From UBA1737 sp964474685 (GTDB lineage: Bacteria > Bacillota_I > Bacilli_A > ML615J-28 > CAG-313), in the NCBI GenBank assembly GCA_964474685.1, contig CAYYTE010000001.1, positions 21,392 through 85,391 of the forward strand: a DNA stretch of 64,000 bases. Direction: 5' to 3'. The notes under the pieces were generated by a model, which searched no databases, was not told the origin of the DNA, and was given only the letters and a program-made list of their open reading frames with translations. Below, piece after piece: positions 18,587 through 27,403 of this stretch. The translations under genes were made by a program, and so were the position numbers. How positions within the stretch are numbered: position 1 is the first letter of the stretch; each line of letters opens with the position of its first letter.

Positions 18587-21127
18587 ATGAAAAAAGTTTT
18601 TGCTCTTTTAAGTGCATCGGCACTTCTATTCACTATCGTAGCTGTTTTTGCTACTCCAAGTGTTGAGGCTGCTTCCGAAAAATGGACAGTTGACCCTACT
18701 CTTGCTGAAGATGAAATTGCAATGTATGAGATGAATAGTATTTATACTACATTCCCTAATTATTATGATAATGCTAAGGTGGCTGACCCATTCTTCGGTG
18801 GAACTGCACGTATGTATCCTTGGAATGAAACAAGATTACGTGTTGCTCAATTTGATGAAAATGGAACTGCTACAGGCAAATATTATGCAGTTTACTTTTC
18901 GGGGCAAACACAACCATTAGATGGTAACGGAGATCCTCAATCAGGTGCTGGCTGCAATATTTTATACTACAATGTAGATGGGGATGGTAAAGTTATTACT
19001 CAAAAATCTTCATTGGGTAAAATGGCTTCTGCTGGTAATGCGGCTGACCCTTCACTATCTCACATGAGAACAAACATCTCTGGCAAAGATATTCTATTCA
19101 ATGCTTCNNNNNNNNNNNNNNNNNNNNNNNNNNNNNNNNNNNNNNNNNNNNNNNNNNNNNNNNNNNNNNNNNNNNNNNNNNNNNNNNNNNNNNNNNNNNN
19201 NNNNNNNAACGAAGTTGGTTATTTAGCTGAAGGCTGGGTAGCAGATAAATGGGACTATGCTTGGGAACAAGATGGTGGACATATGGCTATTGCTTTCGTA
19301 TCTTCTGAAGGCGGAGCTGCTAAATTAACAGATGCTCAAAAAGCTGTAGATACTACGGATGCTGATGGTTTCCGTAAGTGTGTAAAAGAAATCTTCTTAC
19401 CTGCTGGCGGCTGGAGTTATGACTTTGGTTACCTAGACAAAGGTGTTGCTGAACATTATGCAAACTTCAACCAAATGTGGACTTCAAGTTACAAGTTTGG
19501 TAGAGTTGCTGCTGATGCTGAAATTCCTTATGCAAAACAAAAAACATATAATTTCAGTTCTTCTGGAATTAAAGCAAAAGATGTAATTCGTAATGATGTT
19601 TCTTATCAATTAAAAGAAGGAACAAACATTATCGAAGTATTACAAGGCTCTGTTTTCAAACCTGGAGACAATGTAAGTTATACTGGTTTAACTCGTTATT
19701 GGGGAACTCAAGATGACGTTCAAAGTTATACTGCAGATGCTTCTAAATGTGAATTCAAATTAGCAGTTAACGGAACAAACGTTGTTACAAAAGCAAAATA
19801 TGAATCATGGGATGCAATGTGTGATGATTTTAATAAAGATTACAATTACTTTGCACATGAAGTTAAAAAACTAGTATTAGATACTACATTTGATTGTAGA
19901 GAAGGAAAACTAGTTAACCTTTCTTGGGAATTCATTTCTCCTAATGCTACTGGTAATAACTTCTATGATTATTATGAAGGCAAATGGGATTGGTTATCTG
20001 AGTATATTCATGGATACTGTGTATCATTAGCTAATGATCCTCAATTCAGTGTTTATGCTGGAACAGCTTGGGCTGGAAACTTTGCTTCTACAAAGACTAC
20101 AGCTTCTCCTTACAACTACTTCTTATTATTCAATGCATTCTTCACTGGCGGACGTTGCTTCGTTAATGATGCAAATAAGGGTTGGGTAGTTCCTGCTGCA
20201 CAAAATGAAACAGATTTCAATGGTTATACAATTGATACTACTACTGCTGCAATCGATGAACAATACAATGTAGCATACACTGTTATTGGAGCTTCTGCTT
20301 CTGACACTCGTATTATTAAGTATGTAGTTGTTGATTCTTATACTCCTATTCTAAAGATTAATGAAGATAAACTTCACATTGATCCAAGAATAGTTGATGA
20401 AAAAGCTGTAGTTGATCCAATTGATCCTTATTCATTAGTTACTGCTTACAATGCTAAGTACTCACAAAGTGCTGCTGGAAACGGTATCTATGGAATGGAT
20501 ATCACTACTGAAGTAGTATTCTCTGGTGTTGATGCTTCTTTCTGGGCTAAACCAAAAGAAGGCGAACATTCAATCACTGCTACTATTACTCGTAATGGTA
20601 AGATTGTTCAAAAGACATTTACATTATATATCGCTGATATCACTGCTCCTAACGTTTACACTCGTAATGTAACTTTAGCTTATGGTTCTGATTTCACTGC
20701 TGATATGGGTATCGTATTTGCTTATGATGCTGTAGATGGTGATTTAACTCAATCTGGTGTTCAATGGTACTCAGATCGTTCTAATCCGAAGGTTGATACA
20801 ACAAAACCTGCTAAATATACAGTTTCTGTTGAAGTATCTGATAGATCTGCTAATACTAAAACTGTAAGTTATACAGTTACAGTATTACCTAAGGTTTTAA
20901 CTGATACTACTGATCTTCAAAATCAATTAGAAGATGCTGCTGATGTAATTGACTCATTAAAGACTCAATTAGATGCAATGACTAAGAAATTAGAAGAATT
21001 ACAAACAAAACTTGCAACAGTTGATACAAATACTACTCCTGGTTGTAAGTCAAAGAGTGCTTATGTATTCCAAATCGTAGGTGCTGCTGCTCTTGCTTTA
21101 ATTTTATTAAAGAAGAAAGAAAACTAA
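18587..21127 (+). CDS. Large secreted surface protein with Ig-like domain, coiled coil and Gly-Cys-Lys tail (assembly gap inside)
   Basis: About 846 residues as drawn, with residues 175-207 unknown because of the N run; the true length may differ. The signal peptide ends near VEA (residue 26). The N-terminal 600 residues (Trp/Tyr/Asn-rich) are not recognised. A DUF5011-like Ig domain is at about 690-765 (YGSDFT...FAYDAVDGDLT). A heptad coiled coil (LQNQLEDAADVIDSLKTQL) is at about 780-810. The tail is PGCKSKS, a membrane segment and KKKEN. Codons ending in T, especially GCT/ACT, dominate more than in neighbours, suggesting high expression; this agrees with the strong, operator-bearing promoter. 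It could be a major surface glycan-binding protein; function unknown. Confidence 0.75.
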   Translation: MKKVFALLSASALLFTIVAVFATPSVEAASEKWTVDPTLAEDEIAMYEMNSIYTTFPNYYDNAKVADPFFGGTARMYPWNETRLRVAQFDENGTATGKYYAVYFSGQTQPLDGNGDPQSGAGCNILYYNVDGDGKVITQKSSLGKMASAGNAADPSLSHMRTNISGKDILFNAXXXXXXXXXXXXXXXXXXXXXXXXXXXXXXXXXXNEVGYLAEGWVADKWDYAWEQDGGHMAIAFVSSEGGAAKLTDAQKAVDTTDADGFRKCVKEIFLPAGGWSYDFGYLDKGVAEHYANFNQMWTSSYKFGRVAADAEIPYAKQKTYNFSSSGIKAKDVIRNDVSYQLKEGTNIIEVLQGSVFKPGDNVSYTGLTRYWGTQDDVQSYTADASKCEFKLAVNGTNVVTKAKYESWDAMCDDFNKDYNYFAHEVKKLVLDTTFDCREGKLVNLSWEFISPNATGNNFYDYYEGKWDWLSEYIHGYCVSLANDPQFSVYAGTAWAGNFASTKTTASPYNYFLLFNAFFTGGRCFVNDANKGWVVPAAQNETDFNGYTIDTTTAAIDEQYNVAYTVIGASASDTRIIKYVVVDSYTPILKINEDKLHIDPRIVDEKAVVDPIDPYSLVTAYNAKYSQSAAGNGIYGMDITTEVVFSGVDASFWAKPKEGEHSITATITRNGKIVQKTFTLYIADITAPNVYTRNVTLAYGSDFTADMGIVFAYDAVDGDLTQSGVQWYSDRSNPKVDTTKPAKYTVSVEVSDRSANTKTVSYTVTVLPKVLTDTTDLQNQLEDAADVIDSLKTQLDAMTKKLEELQTKLATVDTNTTPGCKSKSAYVFQIVGAAALALILLKKKEN
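19108..19207. other. Assembly gap (100 N)
   Basis: Exactly 100 Ns, the usual placeholder for a scaffold join of unknown length. The coding frame continues on both sides in the same register, which has a one-in-three chance of being accidental. A repeat inside the surface protein gene may have broken the assembly. Confidence 0.98.
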
Positions 21128-21128
21128 T

Positions 21129-21172
21129 TAATAAATAAGAGGGCGGGAGAAATCTAAACCCTCTTAATTTAT
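21129..21172 (+). terminator. Hairpin after the surface protein gene
   Basis: Arms 21129-21142 and 21158-21172 pair over about 14 bp with a single bulge (AAGAGGG with CCCTCTT at the top), loop about 15 bases. There is no strong T run, so it may be a weak terminator or an RNA-stabilising end. Confidence 0.55.
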
Positions 21173-21192
21173 TGTGAAATGGACGAACAAAG

Positions 21193-22140
21193 ATGAAACA
21201 AATTATTGAATTAAAAAAAGCAAAGAATTTTGAAGAACTATATACTCTTTGGAACGAAGAGTATGGGATGATATATCCAATTACAAAAGAATTATGGTTA
21301 TTTAATTTATCAAATTCCTATGATCCTGCAACTCTTGTTTGTGTTGTAGATGATGAAGTGGTTGGTTTTATTATTGGAAAGGTTTGGAAAGATGATTTTA
21401 AAATTTCAGCATACCTTGATCAATCATGGGTAAGCTTAATCTTTGTTAAAAAAGCATTTAGACATCAAGGAATTGGTAAAGAATTAATAACACGAGTTTC
21501 AAATGAGTTTAAGTCGCTTGGGAAAACGACTATGAACTTAGGTCGTGATTATCACCCTTTCTTTCCAGGACTTCCTACTGATTTAAAATCAAGTAGAATT
21601 AGTCTTGAAAAATTAGGATTTAATTTTTCATCGGATACCTTTGATGTAATAAAAAATAAAAATTATGGATTACTTCCTCTAAAAAGTAAAGGATATATAT
21701 ATCGATTTGGCAAGCCTACGGATAGGGCGGGTCTTCTCGATTTCCTAAATCGCAATTGGCCCGGAAGATGGACCAAAGAAGCGATGGATTATTTTGAACA
21801 AGGTGGAACAGGTAGAGAGTATTTATTGTGTCTTGATGGCAATCAAGTGATTGGATTTGCGAAAGTAAATTTTCCAGACACACCAGTAAAATTAATAAGT
21901 TATAACAAGACTTGGAGTGCAAGATTTTCTGCACTTGCGGGAATTGGTCCTTTAGGAGTTGATAAGGATTATCGGGGAAAAGAGATTGGGTATGATTTAG
22001 TTGCCAAAGCAACCAATGAATTAAACAATCCGGAAGTATCGGATATTATTATTGACTGGACCGGACTTTTAGATTTCTATCGTTTGATGGGATATGAAGT
22101 TTGGAAATCTTATTATTATGCTGATAAAAAAATATTTTAG
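21193..22140 (+). CDS. Double-domain GNAT acetyltransferase
   Basis: A 315-residue protein with two GNAT folds. The first (about 1-155) has the acetyl-CoA loop in RHQGIGKEL; the second (about 165-310) has GVDKDYRGKEIGYDL, a less perfect version. Such twin GNAT proteins occur next to muropeptide-salvage genes; B. subtilis has a GNAT gene (ybbJ) close to its murQ-nagZ-namZ region. The substrate is unknown; an amino sugar or its derivative is a reasonable guess from context. The ribosome site is weak, and the gene follows a hairpin. Confidence 0.75.
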   Translation: MKQIIELKKAKNFEELYTLWNEEYGMIYPITKELWLFNLSNSYDPATLVCVVDDEVVGFIIGKVWKDDFKISAYLDQSWVSLIFVKKAFRHQGIGKELITRVSNEFKSLGKTTMNLGRDYHPFFPGLPTDLKSSRISLEKLGFNFSSDTFDVIKNKNYGLLPLKSKGYIYRFGKPTDRAGLLDFLNRNWPGRWTKEAMDYFEQGGTGREYLLCLDGNQVIGFAKVNFPDTPVKLISYNKTWSARFSALAGIGPLGVDKDYRGKEIGYDLVAKATNELNNPEVSDIIIDWTGLLDFYRLMGYEVWKSYYYADKKIF

Positions 22141-22153
22141 AAAGGATTAGATT

Positions 22154-23986
22154 ATGAAAAAAACTATTAAAAGAATGTTCCTTCTATTTGTCGCATTTGC
22201 TTGTATTTTTGTTGTTTCTTGTAAGAAAGACGACGACGGCGGCGGTGGCGGCGGCGGCGATGTTGATGCCAAAACTTATAACATTACTTATGTTTTAAAT
22301 GGTGGAACTTTATCAGGCGAATATGCGACAACATATAAAACAGGAACTGAAGTTACACTTCCTGAACCAACAAATACAGATGCTTCAAAAACATTTGGTG
22401 GTTGGTATGAAAATGAGGCTTTAACTGGAACTGTTGTAGAAACTATTTCTTCTTCAGCTACAGGTGATAAAACTTTCTATGCTCAATGGATTTTAAAATA
22501 TGCTCCAAAGCACAAATTAAATCAAGTTGGATTCCAAGGAAAAGGAATGACAATCGGCATTAAAGTATTACCAGTTTCTCAATATGACCCATTTGATTCA
22601 GGTTATACAGGAACTCATAAAACAATCATGCAAAAGCATCAAAGATTAGTTGAAGATGCTTATAACGTTGTTATTAAATGGAGTGCTTGGAATGACTCTG
22701 CTCCTTGGGGACCTGAACGTGTAAAGTTCATTAAACAAAGTTACCTTGATGGTTCCTTTGCTGATGAAGGCACATATATTGTTACCCTAGATTCAAACTG
22801 GATTCCTACTCTTACTAAAGCGGACGCTTTAGCTGCATTAGGCACAAAAGATAATGGCGAAGGTATTTTTAAAGATTTTGGTTATGAACAAAATACAACG
22901 ATTAATGAGGCTTGTTCTGTACAAGGAAAAGTATATGGTTATGAAATTGGTGATGTTCGTCCGGATCAATTTATCTATTATAATGCTGATTTAGCTGCTG
23001 AATGTGGACTAGAAGATCCTGCTGAAATGTGGTTTAAAGGCACTTGGACTCTTTCAAATTATGAAAGTTGGGTTCAAAAAGCTCAAACTGCATTAGCTGG
23101 TAAAGAAGGCACATTCTATGCAGTTGACTTTGGTGCTGCTGAATATACAATCGCAATGACTGGTTCATTAGGCGCTCAAATGGTAAAACAAGATCCTGCT
23201 GCAGTTTTATTTACTAAAACAAGTGTTACTAGAGTATTTGATGAGGCTCAAAAATTATATTCTCAAAATATGTGGAATAAGGCTCATGGTACAAATGATG
23301 TATCTACTGAATTCTTACAAGGAAATACAATTTTAACATCTGGTTCCTTATGGTTCTTAAAGGATCAAACTCGTTTTGACCCAAATAAGATTACATTTGA
23401 AATTGGTTGTGTTCCTTACCCTTGTTCTGATGGTAATGGTGGTGTTCCTGTAACAACTACGAATGTTGAAGAAGCAATTCTTTCAAGAACAAATGAACCA
23501 TTAACTACAGAGGGTGGTGCTTACATTTCAGGTGTGAATATGGATGCATCTACTTACCAATGCCCTTATACTTCTGGTGGTTGTTTCTCTATTATGAATA
23601 TTCAAAATGGTAAAAACAACATTACTTCTTCAATTGCTTTCGGTATTATCTATGACCTTCAATCAGGCTTAGGCGATGATCCAAAAGAAATTGCGGATGG
23701 CACTGTTATGACTCCAGATGAAGGATATGAAGTATATCTTGAAGCTCGTTTCGACCACAAGATTTATGTTGATACAATTATGTCTGTTCAAAATAACACT
23801 TATTTTGAAATGATGGAATTATTATCAATGACAGTTGGTGGCGGTTCTCACTTTGGACCTGATGCTTTCTGGCCTCTTGCTCAAAAGATTGTTTCTAATA
23901 CAAGCTTAAATGCTCAAACAACTCTTGCGAGTGTTCTTGACAAGTATAAACAAGCTTTAAGTGATTTAGGTTACATTGTAGCTTAA
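22154..23986 (+). CDS. Sugar-binding lipoprotein of an ABC importer, with an InlB-type repeat at its N-terminus
   Basis: A 610-residue lipoprotein: lipobox VVSC near residue 23, then an Asp/Gly spacer with seven Gly in a row (locally GC-rich DNA). A Listeria-Bacteroides (InlB B-type) beta-grasp repeat follows at about 42-113 (ITYVLNGGTLSG...FGGWYENEALTG...FYAQW). The rest is a family-1 solute-binding fold. It is the only MalE-like protein seen in the window and may serve one of the permease pairs at 1-2160 or 8649-10752, 12-20 kb away. Fusion of an adhesion-type repeat to a transporter receptor is unusual. AAAGGA at about 22141-22146 is the ribosome site. Confidence 0.82.
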   Translation: MKKTIKRMFLLFVAFACIFVVSCKKDDDGGGGGGGDVDAKTYNITYVLNGGTLSGEYATTYKTGTEVTLPEPTNTDASKTFGGWYENEALTGTVVETISSSATGDKTFYAQWILKYAPKHKLNQVGFQGKGMTIGIKVLPVSQYDPFDSGYTGTHKTIMQKHQRLVEDAYNVVIKWSAWNDSAPWGPERVKFIKQSYLDGSFADEGTYIVTLDSNWIPTLTKADALAALGTKDNGEGIFKDFGYEQNTTINEACSVQGKVYGYEIGDVRPDQFIYYNADLAAECGLEDPAEMWFKGTWTLSNYESWVQKAQTALAGKEGTFYAVDFGAAEYTIAMTGSLGAQMVKQDPAAVLFTKTSVTRVFDEAQKLYSQNMWNKAHGTNDVSTEFLQGNTILTSGSLWFLKDQTRFDPNKITFEIGCVPYPCSDGNGGVPVTTTNVEEAILSRTNEPLTTEGGAYISGVNMDASTYQCPYTSGGCFSIMNIQNGKNNITSSIAFGIIYDLQSGLGDDPKEIADGTVMTPDEGYEVYLEARFDHKIYVDTIMSVQNNTYFEMMELLSMTVGGGSHFGPDAFWPLAQKIVSNTSLNAQTTLASVLDKYKQALSDLGYIVA

Positions 23987-24003
23987 TCATTCATTGATTA
24001 TTC

Positions 24004-24041
24004 GACTCATAGAATTTGTATAAATTCGATGAGTCTTTTTA
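24004..24041 (+). terminator. Intrinsic terminator after the sugar-binding lipoprotein gene
   Basis: A 14-bp stem (24004-24017 with 24022-24035, one mismatch), 4-base loop and five or more Ts. Confidence 0.9.
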
Positions 24042-24108
24042 TTTTTATCAAAAAACAATTGTGAATTGTTATTAATAGAACTTTTTAGAAGAATTTTATT
24101 TTACAATA

Positions 24109-24117
24109 TGTTATACT
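24109..24117 (+). promoter_or_regulatory. Candidate extended -10 promoter
   Basis: TGT followed by TATACT (24112-24117), about 35 bases before the start of the YesL-like gene. No good -35 box is seen 17 bp upstream. Confidence 0.35.
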
Positions 24118-24151
24118 AATATAGTATAGAATTATTTGAGAGGAAATTATT

Positions 24152-25219
24152 ATGGAACCATATGAATCTAAAATGAATTCCAAATCCTATTTGTTTTTTG
24201 AATGGGTTTATCGACTGATTATTGTTAATATTCTAACGATTCTAATTAGTGGAATATTCTTTATACTACTTGCCTTAATGATTTCGAATTCTTTTTGGAA
24301 AGCGTTCTTATTAATTTTTGCTCTCTTATTAGTTCTTAGTTGTGCATTTCCATCCTATATTGCCCTTATTTCTACAATTAAAGCTCCGATTACGGATGGT
24401 GTATGGAAAATATATTTTGTTAGTTTTAAGAAGTATTATTTCAAAGCATTTAAAGTAGGCCTAATTTTAGAAGTTGTTCTTGGTATTACTTGTTATTCAT
24501 TTTATTTTTATTTAAACGCCTCTTCATCTTCCGGACCTTGCGAAATTGCTATTTTACAGGATGGTGAACAAGTTACGACTAAAGGTACGTATGACCGTAA
24601 TAATTTGGGAGACTTTATCATATATTCTGCCGAAGGTGATATGATCTATCAAGGCACTTATGAAAAAAAGAAGATCGAGATTAAAAATGCGGATTCATCT
24701 ATCACTTATTTATTCACTGATTATAAGCTTGATGCAAAGAATACGATTTATTCAATGACTACAAGTGAGGGATACGAGGTTCATTTAGTATTAACAGAAG
24801 AAAATACTGTCAATAGTTTTTTACAAATTGGGTTTTGGATTATGGTTGTTGGCTTAATTGTTTTGTTGTTCTTGTTTATTCAAGTTCCTATGCTCTTTGT
24901 TACTTTTCCTTCCCTTTCCGTTTCGAATTTATTTCGTACTTCCGCATATGTTTCCATTCGTTATGTATTAACAACATTTATTTTTATATTTTTCTTGTTC
25001 TTGTCCCTTTCTTTAATCACTATCTTCCCATTACTTTTTAGCAAGTATTTTGTGGGATTTGTGGGGACATGGACGGTATTTGGTATATCCTTACCACTAT
25101 TTTTCGCGATTCGATTATCATCGCCTATTTATTATCAATTTCAAAAATTAAATATAGAAAAAATCTTTTCCGAAGCGGATGCAGATTTTGAAGAAGGAGA
25201 AAGAAATGGAAAAAACTAA
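24152..25219 (+). CDS. YesL/DUF624-like membrane protein with an inserted soluble domain
   Basis: A 355-residue protein whose two halves carry the membrane segments of the YesL family (first FFEWVYRLIIVNILTIL). About 95 mostly polar residues (about 130-225) are inserted between segments, reading like a small beta-sheet domain (GTYDRNNLGDFIIY, GTYEKKKIEI). The relative at 10776-11468 is 230 residues without the insert. Start ATG 24152 follows GAGAGGAAATT. It ends within the NamZ gene start (14-base overlap), so it is coupled to the salvage operon and is presumably involved in uptake of the saccharides those enzymes process. Confidence 0.65.
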   Translation: MEPYESKMNSKSYLFFEWVYRLIIVNILTILISGIFFILLALMISNSFWKAFLLIFALLLVLSCAFPSYIALISTIKAPITDGVWKIYFVSFKKYYFKAFKVGLILEVVLGITCYSFYFYLNASSSSGPCEIAILQDGEQVTTKGTYDRNNLGDFIIYSAEGDMIYQGTYEKKKIEIKNADSSITYLFTDYKLDAKNTIYSMTTSEGYEVHLVLTEENTVNSFLQIGFWIMVVGLIVLLFLFIQVPMLFVTFPSLSVSNLFRTSAYVSIRYVLTTFIFIFFLFLSLSLITIFPLLFSKYFVGFVGTWTVFGISLPLFFAIRLSSPIYYQFQKLNIEKIFSEADADFEEGERNGKN

Positions 25220-26363
25220 TATATTACTTGGTATTGAACGAGTAGATGAGTATAAAGATTTATTTGAGGGAAAAAGAGTTGGATTAATTACAAATCCGAC
25301 AGGCATTGATACTCATTTTAAGTCGAGTATTGATATTTTAAGAGAAAAAACAAATCTTGTTGCACTATTTTCACCAGAGCATGGGGTTCGTGCTTCGATT
25401 CAAGCGGGTATGCATTTAGATACATATATTGACGAAGAAACAGGAATCCCTGTATATAGTTTATATGGTGAGTCTAGAAGACCATCGAAAGAATTAATGG
25501 ATAAAGTAGACGTTTTAACGATTGATATTCAAGATGGAGGGTGTCGTTTTTATACGTTTATTTATACAATGGCTTATGCAATGCAAGCTTGTAAAGAATA
25601 TGGTAAAGAGTTTGTAGTGTTTGATCGTCCGAATCCGGCGGGTTGTTCTATCTTTGAAGGAACTGCCTTAGATATATCGAAGTATCGTAGTTTTGTTGGA
25701 TATTATCCAATGATTCAACGTCATGGAATGACACTTGCGGAACTTGCTATGTTATTCAATGAAGAATATGGTATTGGGTGTCAATTAAAAGTGATTCCAA
25801 TGCTTCATTATACAAGAGATTTAGAGTTTGAACAAACGAGTGCTCAGTGGGTACTACCTTCACCAAACTTTCCAAGAGTAGAAACAGCTTATGTATACAA
25901 CGCTACCTGTGTTTTTGAAGGAACCAATATTGCTGAAGGAAGAGGGACTACAACCCCCTTTGAATTATTCGGAGCTCCGTTTATTAACTCAGAAGAACTT
26001 GCAAGAGAATTAAATAGTCTAAATATTCCGGGTGTATATTTCAGGCCACAATGGTTTACTCCTACATTCTCTAAATATATGGGAGTTTTATGTGGTGGGG
26101 TTTTCCTTCATGTAACGAATCGTGAGACCTTTTTATCGGTAAAGACGTCTTTAATATTATTAGATTATATTCGGAATAAATATAAATCAGACTTTGCAAT
26201 TAATAAACCTTATAAAGAGGGGAAACCAACTTTATTTGATTATGAATTAGGGTGTGATGAATTAATTGTTCCAACACTTGATTTAGAAAATCAATTGTTG
26301 AAATATGAAAAGGATACTTTAGAATTTGGAACAATTCGAAAGAAGTATTTACTTTATAAATAG
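25206..26363 (+). CDS. namZ: Exo-beta-N-acetylmuramidase, DUF1343 family (NamZ), cytosolic form
   Basis: NamZ removes MurNAc from the non-reducing end of peptidoglycan fragments (GH171). The 385-residue protein shows family marks NPTGID, FSPEHGVRA, SLYGESRRPS, IDIQDGGCRFYTFIYT and VFDRPNP. Start ATG 25206 follows AAGGAGAAAG; an in-frame TTG at 25179 has no ribosome site. There is no signal peptide, whereas B. subtilis NamZ is secreted and the Tannerella enzyme is periplasmic. This form should therefore act on imported saccharides. It heads a tightly spaced operon: NamZ, MupG, kinase, AnmK, MurQ, hydrolase, GDPD. Confidence 0.9.
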   Translation: MEKTNILLGIERVDEYKDLFEGKRVGLITNPTGIDTHFKSSIDILREKTNLVALFSPEHGVRASIQAGMHLDTYIDEETGIPVYSLYGESRRPSKELMDKVDVLTIDIQDGGCRFYTFIYTMAYAMQACKEYGKEFVVFDRPNPAGCSIFEGTALDISKYRSFVGYYPMIQRHGMTLAELAMLFNEEYGIGCQLKVIPMLHYTRDLEFEQTSAQWVLPSPNFPRVETAYVYNATCVFEGTNIAEGRGTTTPFELFGAPFINSEELARELNSLNIPGVYFRPQWFTPTFSKYMGVLCGGVFLHVTNRETFLSVKTSLILLDYIRNKYKSDFAINKPYKEGKPTLFDYELGCDELIVPTLDLENQLLKYEKDTLEFGTIRKKYLLYK

Positions 26364-26372
26364 GAGCTATAA

Positions 26373-27401
26373 ATGTTTGAAAAAGGTGTATCAGTTTACG
26401 TTGGACTTGTAGAATATAATCAAGAAGATAATATTAAATATTTAAAACAAGCAAAAAAACTAGGATATAATTTAGTATTTAGTTCTGCACATATTAGTGA
26501 GGCGGTGAGTGAAACCTCTCATTTACAAGCTATAATTAATACTACAAATGAATTAGGTATGCATCTTGTATTAGATGTATCGAAACCGATGTTTTCCTCT
26601 TTTAAGAAACCGAATAATGTGTATTGCTATCGATTAGATTATGGTTTTAGTGATGAAGATATTGTTTCAATGACGAATCAACTCGATTCTTATATTGAAT
26701 TAAATGCTTCTACAATTACGATTAATCATTTAAATAAATTAATCTCCATGGGAGCAAACAAGAATCATATTCGAATGAGTTTCAATTTTTATCCGAAACG
26801 GCATACAGGTCATGATATTGAATTTGTAAAAAGAGTTACTACTTTTTGTAAAATTCAAGGGATTGCGGTATCGGCATATGTTCCTTCAAAAAGTGGATTA
26901 AGACCACCGATGTATGAAGGCCTACCAACAGTTGAATCGCATCGATTGATGCCTTTAGCACTTGCAATTGAGGAATTAAAGGTTGCGGGTGTAGGGGGTA
27001 TTATATTTGGTGATAGTTATGCTTCATTGAAAGAATTAAAACAACTCGATGATGCTTGTTGTGATGCGGTTTTATTACCAATAAAGGTATATGATGGTTT
27101 TAATGATTTAGCCCTATTTAATGAACCCTATGCAATTCGTATTGATAAAAATAGTGAGTTATTAAGGGTTTCTTCAACAAGAACCATCCATCGAATTGAA
27201 CCTTTCCATACAGTAGATAGAAAACCTATGGATGTTACTATTGACAATTCTATGTTTTTAAGGTATGCGGGGGAACTGAATATTGTATTAAAAAATTTAG
27301 AAGCGGACAAGAGAGTGAATGTAATTGGTCAAGTGGAAGCTACACCTTTCATTTTAAATGAGTTAGGCGACTTACCGATTAAATTTATTATTCGGAGGTA
27401 G
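26373..27401 (+). CDS. mupG: DUF871-family protein, 6-phospho-N-acetylmuramidase (MupG-type)
   Basis: MupG (GH170) cleaves MurNAc-6-phosphate-GlcNAc to MurNAc-6-P and GlcNAc in the cytosol; the Staphylococcus aureus enzyme is the reference. The 342-residue length, the N-terminal TIM-barrel start (GVSVYVGLVEYNQEDNIKYL) and the C-terminal small domain fit DUF871. In S. aureus its substrate comes from the MurP phosphotransferase system, but no PTS gene is visible here. The phosphate would then have to come from the adjacent kinase. RBS GGAGC at about 26363-26367. Confidence 0.85.
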   Translation: MFEKGVSVYVGLVEYNQEDNIKYLKQAKKLGYNLVFSSAHISEAVSETSHLQAIINTTNELGMHLVLDVSKPMFSSFKKPNNVYCYRLDYGFSDEDIVSMTNQLDSYIELNASTITINHLNKLISMGANKNHIRMSFNFYPKRHTGHDIEFVKRVTTFCKIQGIAVSAYVPSKSGLRPPMYEGLPTVESHRLMPLALAIEELKVAGVGGIIFGDSYASLKELKQLDDACCDAVLLPIKVYDGFNDLALFNEPYAIRIDKNSELLRVSSTRTIHRIEPFHTVDRKPMDVTIDNSMFLRYAGELNIVLKNLEADKRVNVIGQVEATPFILNELGDLPIKFIIRR

Positions 27402-27403
27402 GA

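Noticed and set aside
22230..22262. GC-rich stretch in the sugar-binding lipoprotein gene as sign of transfer
   Set aside because: It simply encodes an Asp/Gly linker after the lipobox; flanking base composition is like the rest.
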